Shown here: piece by piece, positions 1 to 7,710 of the stretch | Layout of the letters: every line of letters starts with the position of its first letter | Position numbering within the stretch: position 1 is the first letter of the stretch | Source of the DNA: Candidatus Woesearchaeota archaeon | GTDB taxonomy: Archaea > Nanobdellota > Nanobdellia > Woesearchaeales > DSVV01 | Reading direction: 5' to 3' | Length of the DNA: 26,937 nt | NCBI GenBank assembly: GCA_016205905.1 | Contig: JACQSP010000103.1 | Coordinates: 1-26,937 of the forward strand | Notes under the pieces: model-generated | The model's database searches: none | What the model was told of the DNA's origin: nothing | Seen by the model: the letters and a program-made list of their open reading frames with translations, nothing else | Program-made: the position numbers and the translations under genes

Positions 1-57
1 CTGTAATGTCGGACATAAATATTTATTGAAAATTTAATAAATTAAATTTTTAATCTT

Positions 58-261
58 TCAGACTAAATACGACTTAATAACTAATTTTACATTTAATCTG
101 AAATATACATTTGTTATGTCAGACAAATATAGCAAACGCAGTAAATTTTTGTAATAACTCGCTGCGTTTGCTATATTGGACGAATTAAACAAATTATTTA
201 ATTCGTCCGCTATATAGTAAGTGACACTATTTGTATAAAAATTTACGTCACTTACTATATA
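58..261. repeat. Array of consecutive stem-loops downstream of the 645 gene
   Basis: Four inverted repeats follow one another with almost no spacing. Arms are 58-68/91-101 (11 bp, one mismatch), 126-141/162-177 (16 bp, perfect, 20-nt loop), 178-189/197-208 (12 bp, perfect, 7-nt loop) and 211-225/247-261 (15 bp, perfect, 21-nt loop). The last pair, TATATAGTAAGTGAC and its complement, lies about 10 bp past the stop codon of the neighbouring minus-strand gene. The stems differ in sequence but share an architecture. A motif TGTCxGACA followed by AAATAT occurs near 7-24 and 117-130. The rest of 1-270 holds no gene I can support. The array could be a structured RNA, a strong terminator or a mobile-element remnant. 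Confidence 0.85.
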
Positions 262-270
262 TTTGCTCTG

Positions 271-645
271 CTACTTTCTTTCATAACTATCAACCATATC
301 ACAATCCAATAAAGGCCGTTTCAGTCCTCTGTACCATTTAAGCTCTTTTAGTTTGTCACCTACATTTAATTGGCCATATGAATCAATAACTTTATTTGAA
401 ACATATAAACAACCAAACTTTTTATCTATCTTAATCTCCTTCACACAAAACTCTATTCCTGTATCACTATCTGTACCGCAATCAACATCTACACTTAAAA
501 CAGTGGTATCTTTGATTGTTTTGCGCTCATAACAGCAATGTTTACCTAGGAGTCCTATGCCTGCTATAATCACGCCATAAAATACAAGATTAGCAGCAAC
601 TTCAATTGTTTTATTTGTGTAGTGTTTGAGTTTTTCTGAGGTCAT
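271..645 (-). CDS. Small single-pass membrane protein, CDxxxxYE family
   Basis: Function not recognised. From the ATG at 645 the protein has a short N-terminus (MTSEKLKHYTNK), one hydrophobic helix (about residues 16-33), a Cys pair just after it, then about 80 residues of polar, probably beta-rich domain ending LLDCDMVDSYERK. The 1788-2168 and 13690-14502 genes share the pattern TIxDA/TxV near the membrane, VGDxLKK, and the terminal CDxxxxYE(R/K). I prefer ATG 645 over an in-frame ATG at 732 for two reasons: the upstream extension is encoded inside a mobile element, and AAGGTAT plus a TATATAA-like stretch lie just before 645. The domain after the helix probably faces outside; this is inference. 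Confidence 0.7.
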   Translation of the reverse strand: MTSEKLKHYTNKTIEVAANLVFYGVIIAGIGLLGKHCCYERKTIKDTTVLSVDVDCGTDSDTGIEFCVKEIKIDKKFGCLYVSNKVIDSYGQLNVGDKLKELKWYRGLKRPLLDCDMVDSYERK

Positions 646-678
646 TTTTATATACCTTATCTTATTATATATTTTATT

Positions 679-912
679 GTATTTGTTTGGCTGAGGTTCT
701 GTTTCTTGTTCTCTTTTTCTCGTTCCAAACACGTTTGTGGGACGAAGTCCACCGTCACATGAAAAACGTTTAAATGCTTGAAAGTTAGAAAGCTTGACAG
801 CTTGAAAGGGCGGATCATATAGCGCACTTTCGAGCTTTCAGACTTTCAAGCTTTCTTACCATCTTACCTTTCTTCATGAACTTGTTGGACATGCCAGGAA
901 CTGAACAAATAC
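679..912. mobile_element. MITE-like element, copy 1
   Basis: Non-coding element of about 234 bp. The left end GTATTTGTTTGGCTGA is close to the complement of the right end (GAACAAATAC). It carries the family core CGTTTGTGGGACGAAGTCC (about 732-750), itself a small GGAC-GAA-GTCC hairpin, followed by a long inverted repeat (about 776-808 with 827-855) built of GAAAG/CTTTC and AAGCTT blocks. It lies between the stop codon of the nuclease gene and the start of the 645 gene. I see no clean target duplication for this copy, unlike copies 2 and 3. Confidence 0.65.
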
Positions 913-922
913 GTTCATTTTA

Positions 923-1513
923 CTATTTACTTTTTTGCTGGTATTTCTTTCTCCATAAGTGTGGGCTTTCAAATTGCGGTTTTGGTGAAGTTTCAAACGC
1001 ATCTTTTATCTGCAACCCAAATTCAGGAAATCCATTGTCGCCGTAAAAACTGATTGTTTCATAGCCAAGCCCAGCTTTGATAAGTTTAACTGCTAATAAT
1101 TCTCCGTCGACAAGAACATGCGCAAGTGTTCTGCCATATTTATCTTTCTCGCCTTCAATGATTGTAACTTGTTTTGCCTCGTCTAAGAGCTTGTTTGTCA
1201 GTTCGACTGCTTCTCTGCCGTATTCTTGGTCTTGGAAAATGCCATGCTCAGGATGGGCAATTTCAGGCGTATCAAGGCCGAGGATTCTGATATATTTATC
1301 GCCGCAATAAAGCGAGTCTCCGTCGTCATGCTTAACTATTTCATGAGGGCAGATGTAAGATTGTATTTGTGAAGGCTTATCTGTGTTTTTATCTCTTTCA
1401 GCTCTTAAATAATTGTTTAAATAATAGTTAGCAAAAGCGCTTAGGGCAACACCACCTACTATTAAAGGTAAAGCAATTCTTGACTGGGCAATTTTGTCTA
1501 AAGTTATATTCAT
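923..1513 (-). CDS. Membrane-anchored thermonuclease (SNase-like)
   Basis: Staphylococcal-nuclease-fold protein of 196 residues that should cleave DNA or RNA with Ca2+. A hydrophobic segment at about residues 13-30 acts as signal anchor, so the catalytic domain is probably outside the cell. The domain runs from about residue 55. It shows the metal-site motif DDGDS, then YIRILGLDTPE (first catalytic Arg and metal Asp), EYGREA (catalytic Glu region) and EKDKYGRTLA (second catalytic Arg). All key residues of the family are present and the length is normal. The ATG at 1513 is preceded by GGGGTGGGA. The gene stands alone, with non-coding repeats on both sides. Likely roles are scavenging nucleic acid or attacking neighbouring cells; the choice is inference. 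Confidence 0.88.
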   Translation of the reverse strand: MNITLDKIAQSRIALPLIVGGVALSAFANYYLNNYLRAERDKNTDKPSQIQSYICPHEIVKHDDGDSLYCGDKYIRILGLDTPEIAHPEHGIFQDQEYGREAVELTNKLLDEAKQVTIIEGEKDKYGRTLAHVLVDGELLAVKLIKAGLGYETISFYGDNGFPEFGLQIKDAFETSPKPQFESPHLWRKKYQQKSK

Positions 1514-1585
1514 ATTCCCACCCCATTAAACTAAAAGGAAATACCTTTGTCTTTTTATTCTTTCTCATAATTGATAATTATAGTG

Positions 1586-1767
1586 GTGGACTTTAATATT
1601 TGATCAATTTTGTTAAAGTCCACGAATATATTGTGACTCACCTAGATAAATAATTAGTTAGTTGTGAGGCACAATAGACTACAATAACAAACAAATTAGA
1701 TAAGTAATTTGTTATTGAAGTATAGTAAGTAACACGAACTGTACAATAATTTAGGTTACTTACTATA
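1586..1767. repeat. Second stem-loop array, downstream of the 2168 gene
   Basis: Four inverted repeats in a row: 1586-1596/1613-1623 (11 bp, perfect), 1630-1641/1664-1675 (12 bp, one mismatch), 1682-1691/1708-1717 (10 bp, perfect) and 1721-1733/1755-1767 (13 bp, perfect, 21-nt loop). The last stem, TATAGTAAGTAAC, is nearly the same as the gene-proximal stem of the 58-261 array. It stands in the same place relative to a paralogous gene, about 20 bp past its stop codon. The other stems are unrelated in sequence. The 274 bp between 1513 and 1788 contain nothing else I can name. Confidence 0.85.
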
Positions 1768-1787
1768 TATTGATTCTATAGTTCTTT

Positions 1788-2168
1788 CTATCTTTCATAA
1801 CCCGTAATAATATCACATTCGCCCCAAAGAGGCAGCCTATACTTCATTTTTTTAACTTTATCACCTATATTTAATGGCTTTAAATCAATTTGGCCTCTCA
1901 GGCATTTATCATATTTGTCGACTTCAATTGCAGTTTGTGTTTCAGAATCCAGCACAGGGCCATCACCATAGTCAGATAAGAAACTAAAGCTAACCTGTTT
2001 TTTATTAATTACTGTTGCATTTTCTATTGTTCGAGGATAGTATAAATAACAAACATAGCCAACAGCAATAGCAATTAAAGAAAGAACTAAATAAGAGCAG
2101 TCTATGCTTTTTAAGTTAAGTCCTTCTTCCCTAATTTCGTTTTGTGGCAATTTATCGTCGATGGTCAT
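1788..2168 (-). CDS. Small single-pass membrane protein, CDxxxxYE family
   Basis: Function not recognised. It is a paralog of the 271-645 and 13690-14502 products. A polar N-terminus of about 25 residues is followed by a hydrophobic helix (SYLVLSLIAIAVGYVCYLYY) and YPRTIENATV. A soluble domain then carries NIGDKVKKMKY and ends GECDIITGYER. The PRTIExA(T/K)V junction after the helix is almost identical to that of the 14502 protein. I chose the ATG at 2168 (MTIDDK) over the ATG at 2183: its context, a GG about 10 nt upstream and AAAAATGACC, matches the start of the 645 paralog. A weak hairpin (2209-2215/2246-2252) lies upstream, after the end of the mTERF-like gene. Confidence 0.7.
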   Translation of the reverse strand: MTIDDKLPQNEIREEGLNLKSIDCSYLVLSLIAIAVGYVCYLYYPRTIENATVINKKQVSFSFLSDYGDGPVLDSETQTAIEVDKYDKCLRGQIDLKPLNIGDKVKKMKYRLPLWGECDIITGYER

Positions 2169-2289
2169 TTTTATCAATTCCATTTGTGATTTATTTTTTT
2201 TGATTTGAAAAAGGCGAATATTGTAAACCTTAAGTCACAAATGAAGCCTTTTCTAAGATTCATACACCTACTCTTTTTGTTCATAACAG

Positions 2290-3732
2290 TTACATTTGAT
2301 ATCCCGCTTCCCTATATTGCCCAAAAACAGCTCTATCAAAAAGAGAAATATCCAGTTCCCCCTTCTTTAATATGCAGCTTATCTCTTGTTTAGGTCTTCT
2401 CTCTTCAATATCTCTCATTACTTCAAAAATCTGATATAATGAATTATCTCTAATTAATCTTGGTGAGAAGTAAAGCAGAAACGGAAATTGCTCGATGTAT
2501 CCATTTGAATCGACACCTTTAGAATCTAATAAATCATAAATAGACATTGTCCTAGCAAGAGAATAACTAAGAACCGCCGGAAGTGTTTCTATTATCTTAT
2601 TTGTAGCTTCTGTGTCATGTCTTGAATCAAGGAATTCATAAATTAAATTAGTTTTAGCAAGAGAACAGCCAAGAACCGCTGGAAGTGTTTCTACTATTCT
2701 ATCTGTAACTTCTGTGTCATGTCTTGAATCAAGAAGCTCATAGATAGAAACTGTTCGTTTAAGAGAATAACCAAGAACAGTTGGACGTATTTCTACTATT
2801 CTATCTGTAGCTTTTTGTTCATGTCTTGAGTCAAGAAACCCATAAATTGAATCAGTTCTAACCAAAGAATAACTAAGAACCGCAGGAAGTGTCTCTACTA
2901 TCTTATTTGCAGCTTTTTGTCCATGTCTTGAGTCAAGGAATTTATAAATTGAATTGGTTCTTTTAAGGGAACATCTAAAAACAGAAGGCTGTGTTTTTAC
3001 TATTTTATTAGCCGCTTTTTGTTCATGCCTTGAGTAGAGGAATTCATAAATTGAAGTAGTCCTTAATAAAGAATAACCAAGAACCGATGGAAGCATTTCT
3101 ACTATTTTATTAGTCGCTTTTTGTTCATGCCTTCTGTCAAGAAAATTATAAATTGAATTAGTTCTAGCCAGAGAATAACTAAGAACCGTTGGATGTGTTT
3201 CTACTATCTTATTAGTCGTTTTTTGTTCATGCCTTGAGTCAAGAAAATTATAAATTGAAATTGTCCTAGCAAGAGAACAGCGAAGAACAGCAGGATGTGT
3301 TTCTACTATTCTATTTGTAGCTTCTGCGTTATGCCTTGAGTCAAGGAATTTATAAATTGAACATGTCCTAGCCAGAGAATAACCAAGAATAGTTGGAAGT
3401 ATTTCTACTATTTTATTTGTAGATTCTGCGTCATGCCTTGAGTCAAGAAATTCATAAATTGAACGTGTCCTAGCCAGAGAACAGCCAAGAACACTTGGAA
3501 ATGCTTTTATTATTTTATGTGCAGCTTCTGTGCCATGTCTTGTGTATAAAAATAACACTCTTCTGTGACTCTCTTCTGAAATATGTCTTGAACAAGCAAG
3601 AATGAAATCTAAACTAAAGCGCATAGTATCATGATTAACTTCACTGGCAAATTTAACAAGTGCTGCTTTTTTTCGCGTAGTTAATCCTTCTTGTTCATTA
3701 ATTTGAGATACTATCTGTTCTAATTCTCTCAT
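2290..3732 (-). CDS. mTERF-like helical-repeat protein, ten 34-residue repeats
   Basis: Protein of 480 residues dominated by ten consecutive 34-residue units (residues 65-404). Each fits RHxxxxxNKIVExxPxVL followed by xxSLxRTxSIYxFLDS. A degenerate unit precedes them (about 31-64) and another follows (QFPFLLYFSPRLI). The invariant Pro, the hydrophobic VL/YSL pair and the second helix resemble the mTERF repeat (PxxLxxSxxxL...xxFL), an all-helical superhelix that in eukaryotes binds nucleic acid. No signal peptide or membrane helix is visible, so it should be cytoplasmic. Its ATG overlaps the stop of the preceding 62-residue gene by four bases (ATGA), implying translational coupling. Nucleic-acid binding is inferred from the repeat resemblance; a protein-binding alpha-solenoid is the main alternative. 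Confidence 0.7.
   Translation of the reverse strand: MRELEQIVSQINEQEGLTTRKKAALVKFASEVNHDTMRFSLDFILACSRHISEESHRRVLFLYTRHGTEAAHKIIKAFPSVLGCSLARTRSIYEFLDSRHDAESTNKIVEILPTILGYSLARTCSIYKFLDSRHNAEATNRIVETHPAVLRCSLARTISIYNFLDSRHEQKTTNKIVETHPTVLSYSLARTNSIYNFLDRRHEQKATNKIVEMLPSVLGYSLLRTTSIYEFLYSRHEQKAANKIVKTQPSVFRCSLKRTNSIYKFLDSRHGQKAANKIVETLPAVLSYSLVRTDSIYGFLDSRHEQKATDRIVEIRPTVLGYSLKRTVSIYELLDSRHDTEVTDRIVETLPAVLGCSLAKTNLIYEFLDSRHDTEATNKIIETLPAVLSYSLARTMSIYDLLDSKGVDSNGYIEQFPFLLYFSPRLIRDNSLYQIFEVMRDIEERRPKQEISCILKKGELDISLFDRAVFGQYREAGYQM
2521..3540 (-). repeat. Ten tandem 102-bp repeats inside the mTERF-like gene
   Basis: The ten 34-codon units are also clearly similar at DNA level. Recurring words such as CATGTCTTGAGTCAAG and AGAGAATAACTAAGAACC appear at about 102-bp spacing, so the array grew by duplication within the gene. 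Differences between units concentrate at codons 13, 14, 19, 26 and 30 of the unit. Confidence 0.9.
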
Positions 3733-3917
3733 CTTTCTAAACCTATTGGCGCATATTCTATATTGTCTGGCTTCTTAGAATCAACATCCCCATTTTTTAT
3801 TGCGGTTGCGGAAAAGTATACGTCATAAACCTGTCTGAAATTGCTTCTAATCAAGTCTGTAAACATGTCGCTTTGTTCAATTGTTGCTTCAAGATGTTTT
3901 GTTTGCATTAGTTTCAT
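3729..3917 (-). CDS. Small protein of 62 residues, function unknown
   Basis: Not recognised. It is polar, with no membrane segment and no Cys. The middle (SDMFTDLIRSNFRQVYDVYFSATAI) could form an amphipathic helix. It overlaps the start of the mTERF-like gene by four bases (ATGA), which supports it as a real, co-translated gene. GAGGA lies about 12 nt upstream of the ATG at 3917. A second in-frame ATG three codons later gives MQTKH, recalling the MQTKN starts of nearby lipoprotein genes. It could be a partner of the repeat protein; that rests only on coupling. Confidence 0.55.
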   Translation of the reverse strand: MKLMQTKHLEATIEQSDMFTDLIRSNFRQVYDVYFSATAIKNGDVDSKKPDNIEYAPIGLER

Positions 3918-3981
3918 CTTTTATCGTATCCTCTATTCTAAATTGTACTTTTGCTAAGACAAAATAAAAAAGAAAGAATGT

Positions 3982-4266
3982 TTAATCAGGGCACCAGCAG
4001 CAATCTTTTTCTGAATCGTATGAGCAGCCATCATCACAGCAATTACCATTTGCACAATCCTCACGAAAAGTGTTATCGTATTTTTTACTGTTATCTTTGT
4101 ATGCTCCTTCTAAATTTTGTTCTATCTTTTGTCGTGGTTTATAGTTCTGAGTTTGACATTCATCTGCACCACCACAACCACTTCCAATAGTTACTATTGA
4201 TGCTGCGATTGTTGCAACTAACCCAACTTTTTTCAAATCCATACTATTTACTTTATTTTCAATCAT
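3982..4266 (-). CDS. Short Cys-rich lipoprotein
   Basis: Exported protein of 94 residues. After a charged start comes a hydrophobic stretch (VGLVATIAASIVTIGSGC) that ends in a lipobox-like GSGC, so the mature protein would begin at that Cys as a lipid-anchored protein. The mature part is polar and ends in a Cys-dense tail with CxxxxCC, CC and CxC spacings (about nine Cys). A perfect GGAGGT stands 8 nt before the ATG at 4266. It probably shares a transcript with the 4636 lipoprotein gene upstream. No family recognised; the tail may form disulfides or bind metal. Confidence 0.72.
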   Translation of the reverse strand: MIENKVNSMDLKKVGLVATIAASIVTIGSGCGGADECQTQNYKPRQKIEQNLEGAYKDNSKKYDNTFREDCANGNCCDDGCSYDSEKDCCWCPD

Positions 4267-4303
4267 TTTTATTACCTCCTACATTGTTTTTATAATTTCT
4301 TTA

Positions 4304-4636
4304 TTAAGGACAATGTGATTTTTCCCAATGCCCTCCTTTTTCGCTACTCGTGCTTCTCTCTCTATCATACCCACCACCTTTATCATGATCATTTCCTGAC
4401 CAACTTGAAGACGAGCCAGAAGAAGAACTACTTCTATGCTCTTCTTTATACTTCGCAACAACACTGTAACATGGATGTTCAGTTGGGTAATCCTCGTTTG
4501 TTCTGCAATCATACCAGACATTTGTTTGTGCATCACGGTGTTGAATTGTTGTTCCGCATCCTTCTAAACTAACTAACAAAGCTAGTCCAGAAACTCCACC
4601 AATAACTTTTCTGACTAAATTATTTTTTGTTTGCAT
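4304..4636 (-). CDS. Lipoprotein with Ser-rich tail and MQTKNNLVRK leader
   Basis: Start MQTKNNLVRK, then VIGGVSGLALLVSLEGC, an export signal ending in a lipobox-like LEGC. The first 20-odd residues are nearly identical to those of the 8936-9241 product, but the mature parts are unrelated. Here the mature part has three Cys, a run of Ser (SSSSSGSSSSWSG) and a charged tail. I start at 4636 rather than the in-frame ATG at 4645, because GGGAGG lies 9 nt upstream of 4636. The two-box promoter element lies 65-95 bp upstream. Function unknown; likely displayed at the cell surface. Confidence 0.7.
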   Translation of the reverse strand: MQTKNNLVRKVIGGVSGLALLVSLEGCGTTIQHRDAQTNVWYDCRTNEDYPTEHPCYSVVAKYKEEHRSSSSSGSSSSWSGNDHDKGGGYDRERSTSSEKGGHWEKSHCP

Positions 4637-4703
4637 TTTTATCATCCTCCCTCAATTATTAAACAAATTATTAAATCTTAAACCAACTATATGTTTTAAA
4701 GGA

Positions 4704-4732
4704 ATAATAAAATCTTCGGCTTATTTTTTTAC
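4704..4732 (-). promoter_or_regulatory. Two-box promoter-like element A
   Basis: Read on the minus strand, GTAAAA (4727-4732), 17 bp, then TATTAT (4704-4709), within the wider words TTTTAGTAAAAAAAT and AAGATTTTATTATTCC. It is one of five copies with identical spacing, and it lies upstream of the 4636 lipoprotein gene. Confidence 0.6.
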
Positions 4733-4780
4733 TAAAAGAGTAGTGTTTTGCTGTGTTTCTAGTATTCTAGTAAAAAACCA

Positions 4781-4982
4781 GTATTAGTTTAACTGATTCC
4801 CTATTTCTTAGCTTTTGTTTTCCGCTCTTCTCACGTTTGTGGGACGAAGTCCACCGTCTCATGAATTAACTGTTTGACGTAAGACGTCATAAGATGTTAA
4901 ACATTTTTGTGTGATACATTGAACGATGTCAAACATATTACTAATTAATCTTAATTAATTGGTGGCGTTCTATAATTAATAC
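4781..4982. mobile_element. MITE-like element, copy 2, with 8-bp target duplication
   Basis: Non-coding element of 202 bp flanked by the direct repeat AAAAACCA (4773-4780 and 4983-4990). The ends begin GTATTAGTTT on the left and GTATTAATTA on the right (complement). It carries the family core CGTTTGTGGGACGAAGTCC (about 4834-4852) and an internal inverted repeat (TGTTTGAC ... GTCAAACA). The right-hand copy of the duplication ends six bases before the radical SAM stop codon, so the element sits immediately 3' of that gene. Confidence 0.8.
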
Positions 4983-4995
4983 AAAAACCAAAATA

Positions 4996-6468
4996 CTAAG
5001 ACTGCCACACTCCTTTTGTTGGCTCATACCTGCACTCTTTTGGTTTTGCAAGAAAATTGTCCTGTGACTTTGCTTTTGGCCTGCAGTCATGGCAGGCATA
5101 TCTGTATTCGCACTCACTGCAACCTTCAATGTAATCTTTGCTTAATCCAAAAATATATCCTAATTCTTCACTTTGGGCAATTTCTTTCAGGCTTTTTTCT
5201 TTTACATTGCCTATCTTATACTCTTTTTCCATAATACAAGGATGAACATCTCCTGTTGGTGTAATGCACAATTTGCCGTTAAGGCATGAATTACCATAAA
5301 GATTTCTTGCAAAAGCATCAGCATTTACTTTGCGGAAATTAGCTGCTCTGGTTATACTCTTTTCATACAAAGCTTTTGGGACTAATTCATCATTTCCTCC
5401 TCTGCCAACTGGCCTGACAATATCATATCTTGTATGTTCTATCCCAAATTCTTTTTTGATATATTCTAAAGTAGCGTCTATAGAGCCTTCATTTGTGCTC
5501 ATTGCAATAACAGCAAGCCTTACAGACACTTTTCTTTCCTGAAGAAGCTTTATTGCCGTTGTTGTTTTTTCAAAACTGCCAGGTTTTTGTGTAACTTTAT
5601 CATGTATTTCAGGAGTATCTGCGTAGAGAGAAAGCGCAACATTTACACTTAATCTTGATAATTCGTCTGCGATCTGCGGCGTTATTAATGTTCCATTTGT
5701 AAAAAGCTCTATAAACTTTATTTCTTTTTCTTTTGCATGTCGAATTAAATCAAAAATTCTGTCATAAAGTAATGGCTCGCCGCCAATAAATTGTATTGAC
5801 TTAACACCAAGTTCAGCTGTTTGGTCTAGTAAATCCAGCCAGGTTTCATGTGATAATACACCAAGTTGTTGTTTGGATTTTTCATTTGTTTTACTTGATA
5901 CTACTTGACTTGATACTGCTTCACCAGATACAATTCCATCTAATCCTTCTTTTCCACGTCCTGAACCTCCGCTGCAAATATCACCTTTAATTATATCTCC
6001 TTTGATTAAATCTGGGCTGCTGCTGTCATAACAATGCTGGCATTTTAGATTGCATCCCTGCGTTAATTCAAACCAGATAAAATCTATATTTATTTCTGGT
6101 TTTTCTGGTAATTTATGCTGCGGCATTTCTTCTGCGCTGAAAAACCTGCCGAGTTTATTTTCTTCTAAATTCTGAAGTAATTTCTGCAATGTTCCATTGC
6201 TAGCATCTAAGAATTGTTTCGATGCTTCTGATTGTCCATTTTCTGGTTGTTCTTCTCTACTCTGTCCTTCTCTATTCTGTTCTTCTCTCCTTTGTTCCTC
6301 TCTAAGTTGCCAATTCATTAAAAGCATCTCTAACAAAATTCGGTTTGTTCTGTCAACAGAGAAAATATCGCCAGTATTTGTATCGTACAGCGCTGCATTT
6401 ACTGAACCTGTGACTAGATGAACACCTTGTTCGAGGGAAAATTGGGTGGATTGAGGTTCGTTGGTCAT
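4996..6468 (-). CDS. Radical SAM/SPASM enzyme, putative peptide maturase
   Basis: Protein of 490 residues. The N-terminal part (GVHLVTGSVNAALYDTNTG) resembles the short domain in front of many SPASM peptide maturases. The radical SAM motif CNLKCQHC (C139, C143, C146) binds the 4Fe-4S cluster, and GGEPLLYD is the SAM-binding GGE segment. The C-terminus (about 390-490) has a SPASM pattern: SCLNGKLC, GDVHPC, then CSECEYRYACHDC and a final Cys, for two auxiliary clusters. Two odd insertions occur: a REEQ-type pentapeptide repeat near residues 56-80, and a Gly/Ser-rich stretch of about 40 residues shortly after the CxxxCxxC motif. The gene follows three Tat-signal Cys-rich genes by 22-130 bp gaps, which suggests it modifies their products (inference). 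Confidence 0.85.
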   Translation of the reverse strand: MTNEPQSTQFSLEQGVHLVTGSVNAALYDTNTGDIFSVDRTNRILLEMLLMNWQLREEQRREEQNREGQSREEQPENGQSEASKQFLDASNGTLQKLLQNLEENKLGRFFSAEEMPQHKLPEKPEINIDFIWFELTQGCNLKCQHCYDSSSPDLIKGDIIKGDICSGGSGRGKEGLDGIVSGEAVSSQVVSSKTNEKSKQQLGVLSHETWLDLLDQTAELGVKSIQFIGGEPLLYDRIFDLIRHAKEKEIKFIELFTNGTLITPQIADELSRLSVNVALSLYADTPEIHDKVTQKPGSFEKTTTAIKLLQERKVSVRLAVIAMSTNEGSIDATLEYIKKEFGIEHTRYDIVRPVGRGGNDELVPKALYEKSITRAANFRKVNADAFARNLYGNSCLNGKLCITPTGDVHPCIMEKEYKIGNVKEKSLKEIAQSEELGYIFGLSKDYIEGCSECEYRYACHDCRPKAKSQDNFLAKPKECRYEPTKGVWQS

Positions 6469-6490
6469 TTTTTATATCTCTCATTTCTTT

Positions 6491-7105
6491 TTAATTGGGA
6501 TTACATGTATGTGGACTACATGAAGGATGACATTCTGGATGACACTCACTGGGACTGCAGGTAGGATTACAATGTGGTTCGCATGGGTTACAATATTCTG
6601 GAGGACACGCAGGTTCACAATTTGTTGAGTTATAATTACCACTTGTAACTTTCTTGAAATCAGTATTGCTTCCACTGAATTCTGGACTCTTTTGTGGTGG
6701 ACATGGTGCGACTTCAGGAGCGCATCCTCCTTTCTCTGCAGGTCCGCACATCACTTTCTCATAATTTGGTTTACAATAATCTGGAGTACAAGTGTCTCTG
6801 AAAGTTCCGCACGTCACCTTCTCATTATCCTCTAGTCCATTATTACCATCATAACTATTTGTAACTCTTTTTAATCCTTCTTCATCTCCAACCAATTTGT
6901 CGATACCACCATCAATCCCGTCAGCCAAAGCAGTTTTCCCAAATAAAATCCCACCTAATCCGACGACAACAGCAGTGCCTGCTTTTCTAAGAAAATCTCG
7001 CCTGTCTGATGATTTCTCTTCGTATGTTCTCTGCGGTGTATAATCTGGTTTAACTTCATCTGGCTGTTTATATTGAACTTGTTTTTCTTGTTTGTTGTCT
7101 TGCAT
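6491..7105 (-). CDS. Tat-exported Cys/Pro-rich protein 1
   Basis: Protein of 204 residues. A polar leader is followed by the twin-arginine signal DRRDFLRKAGTAVVVGLG and an ALA cleavage site at about residue 61. The mature protein contains KRVTNSY, EKVTC, EKVMC and FKKVTSGNY segments, and two Cys-rich zones. The second (about 163-204) is a run of CxPxC and CxxxC steps such as CNPTCSPSECHPECHPSC. GAGGGG precedes the ATG at 7105. Tat export implies folding or cofactor loading in the cytoplasm before export. The 22-bp gap to the radical SAM gene suggests the Cys-rich tail is its substrate. A disulfide- or metal-binding surface protein is the alternative. It is the longest of the four related proteins. 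Confidence 0.75.
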   Translation of the reverse strand: MQDNKQEKQVQYKQPDEVKPDYTPQRTYEEKSSDRRDFLRKAGTAVVVGLGGILFGKTALADGIDGGIDKLVGDEEGLKRVTNSYDGNNGLEDNEKVTCGTFRDTCTPDYCKPNYEKVMCGPAEKGGCAPEVAPCPPQKSPEFSGSNTDFKKVTSGNYNSTNCEPACPPEYCNPCEPHCNPTCSPSECHPECHPSCSPHTCNPN

Positions 7106-7142
7106 TTTTTATACCCCTCTGAAATTATTAATCACTAATTTA

Positions 7143-7580
7143 TTATGGTCTACAATCAACTGGCATACAATAAGGGTGGCATTCTGGTGGACATGGTCCA
7201 CACTTCGGTGTGCAATTACTTGGTGTGCAATCAGGTTGACATGGTGTGCAATTAGGGACACAAGGTCCTGGTGGAGGTGTAGGGGGTGAACAATTCGGAT
7301 AACATGGTGGGTCACAATTAGTCATGCCACTATAACTTTCCGTAACTTTCTTAAATTCAGTATTGCTTTCACTTTCGTCTCCAATAATCTCATCAATACT
7401 ATCAGCTGAAGCTGTTTTTCCTAATAAAATCCCGCCTAATCCTACGACAACAGCAGTGCCTGCTTTTCTAATAAAATCTCGTCTGTCTGTTGATTGCGGT
7501 GTATAATCTGTTTCTGGTTGTTCGTAGTGTGATTGTTTTTCATCTTCTGTTCTTTTTTTATCTTGTTTGTTCTCTTGCAT
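7143..7580 (-). CDS. Tat-exported Cys/Pro-rich protein 2
   Basis: Paralog of the 6491-7105 product, 145 residues. It starts MQENKQDKK and has the twin-arginine motif DRRDFIRKAGTAVVVGLG with an ASA cleavage site. The conserved FKKVTESYSGMTNC joint then leads into a tail of about 55 residues, dominated by Cys and Pro (PPCYPNCSPPTPPPGPC, then CQPDCTPSNCTPKCGPCPPEC). AGGTGA stands 6 nt before the ATG. Leader and joint are conserved between paralogs while the Cys-rich part varies in length and spacing, the usual design of a modified-peptide precursor; modification itself is inferred. The 130 bp upstream (7581-7710) hold AT-rich, TATA-like sequence but no gene. Confidence 0.75.
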   Translation of the reverse strand: MQENKQDKKRTEDEKQSHYEQPETDYTPQSTDRRDFIRKAGTAVVVGLGGILLGKTASADSIDEIIGDESESNTEFKKVTESYSGMTNCDPPCYPNCSPPTPPPGPCVPNCTPCQPDCTPSNCTPKCGPCPPECHPYCMPVDCRP

Positions 7581-7710
7581 TTTGTTTCACCTTCGGAAAT
7601 TTTACATAAATAATTTATTATATCACTTATATGACATAACTATTAACAATTTGTATAAGGTATAATAATTTTTATTCTCACAGATTCACCTTACATTTTA
7701 AGGATGATGA

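Noticed and set aside
58..261. Integron attC sites or a CRISPR array
   Set aside because: Stems differ from one another and loops are short, without the conserved attC core (GTTRRRY) or identical repeats with spacers of constant length.
271..732. Longer N-terminus of the first membrane protein (ATG at 732)
   Set aside because: The extra 29 residues are encoded largely within the MITE copy and are absent from the paralogs.
2521..3540. TALE-type DNA-binding repeats
   Set aside because: The unit length of 34 matches, but the sequence lacks the LTPxQVVAIAS and GGKQALE pattern. The invariant Pro and YSL pattern fits mTERF better.
4279..4536. Alternative-frame protein across the 4304-4636 lipoprotein gene
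   Set aside because: No signal peptide or ribosome-binding site; the lipoprotein frame has GGGAGG, a lipobox and a close relative at 8936-9241.
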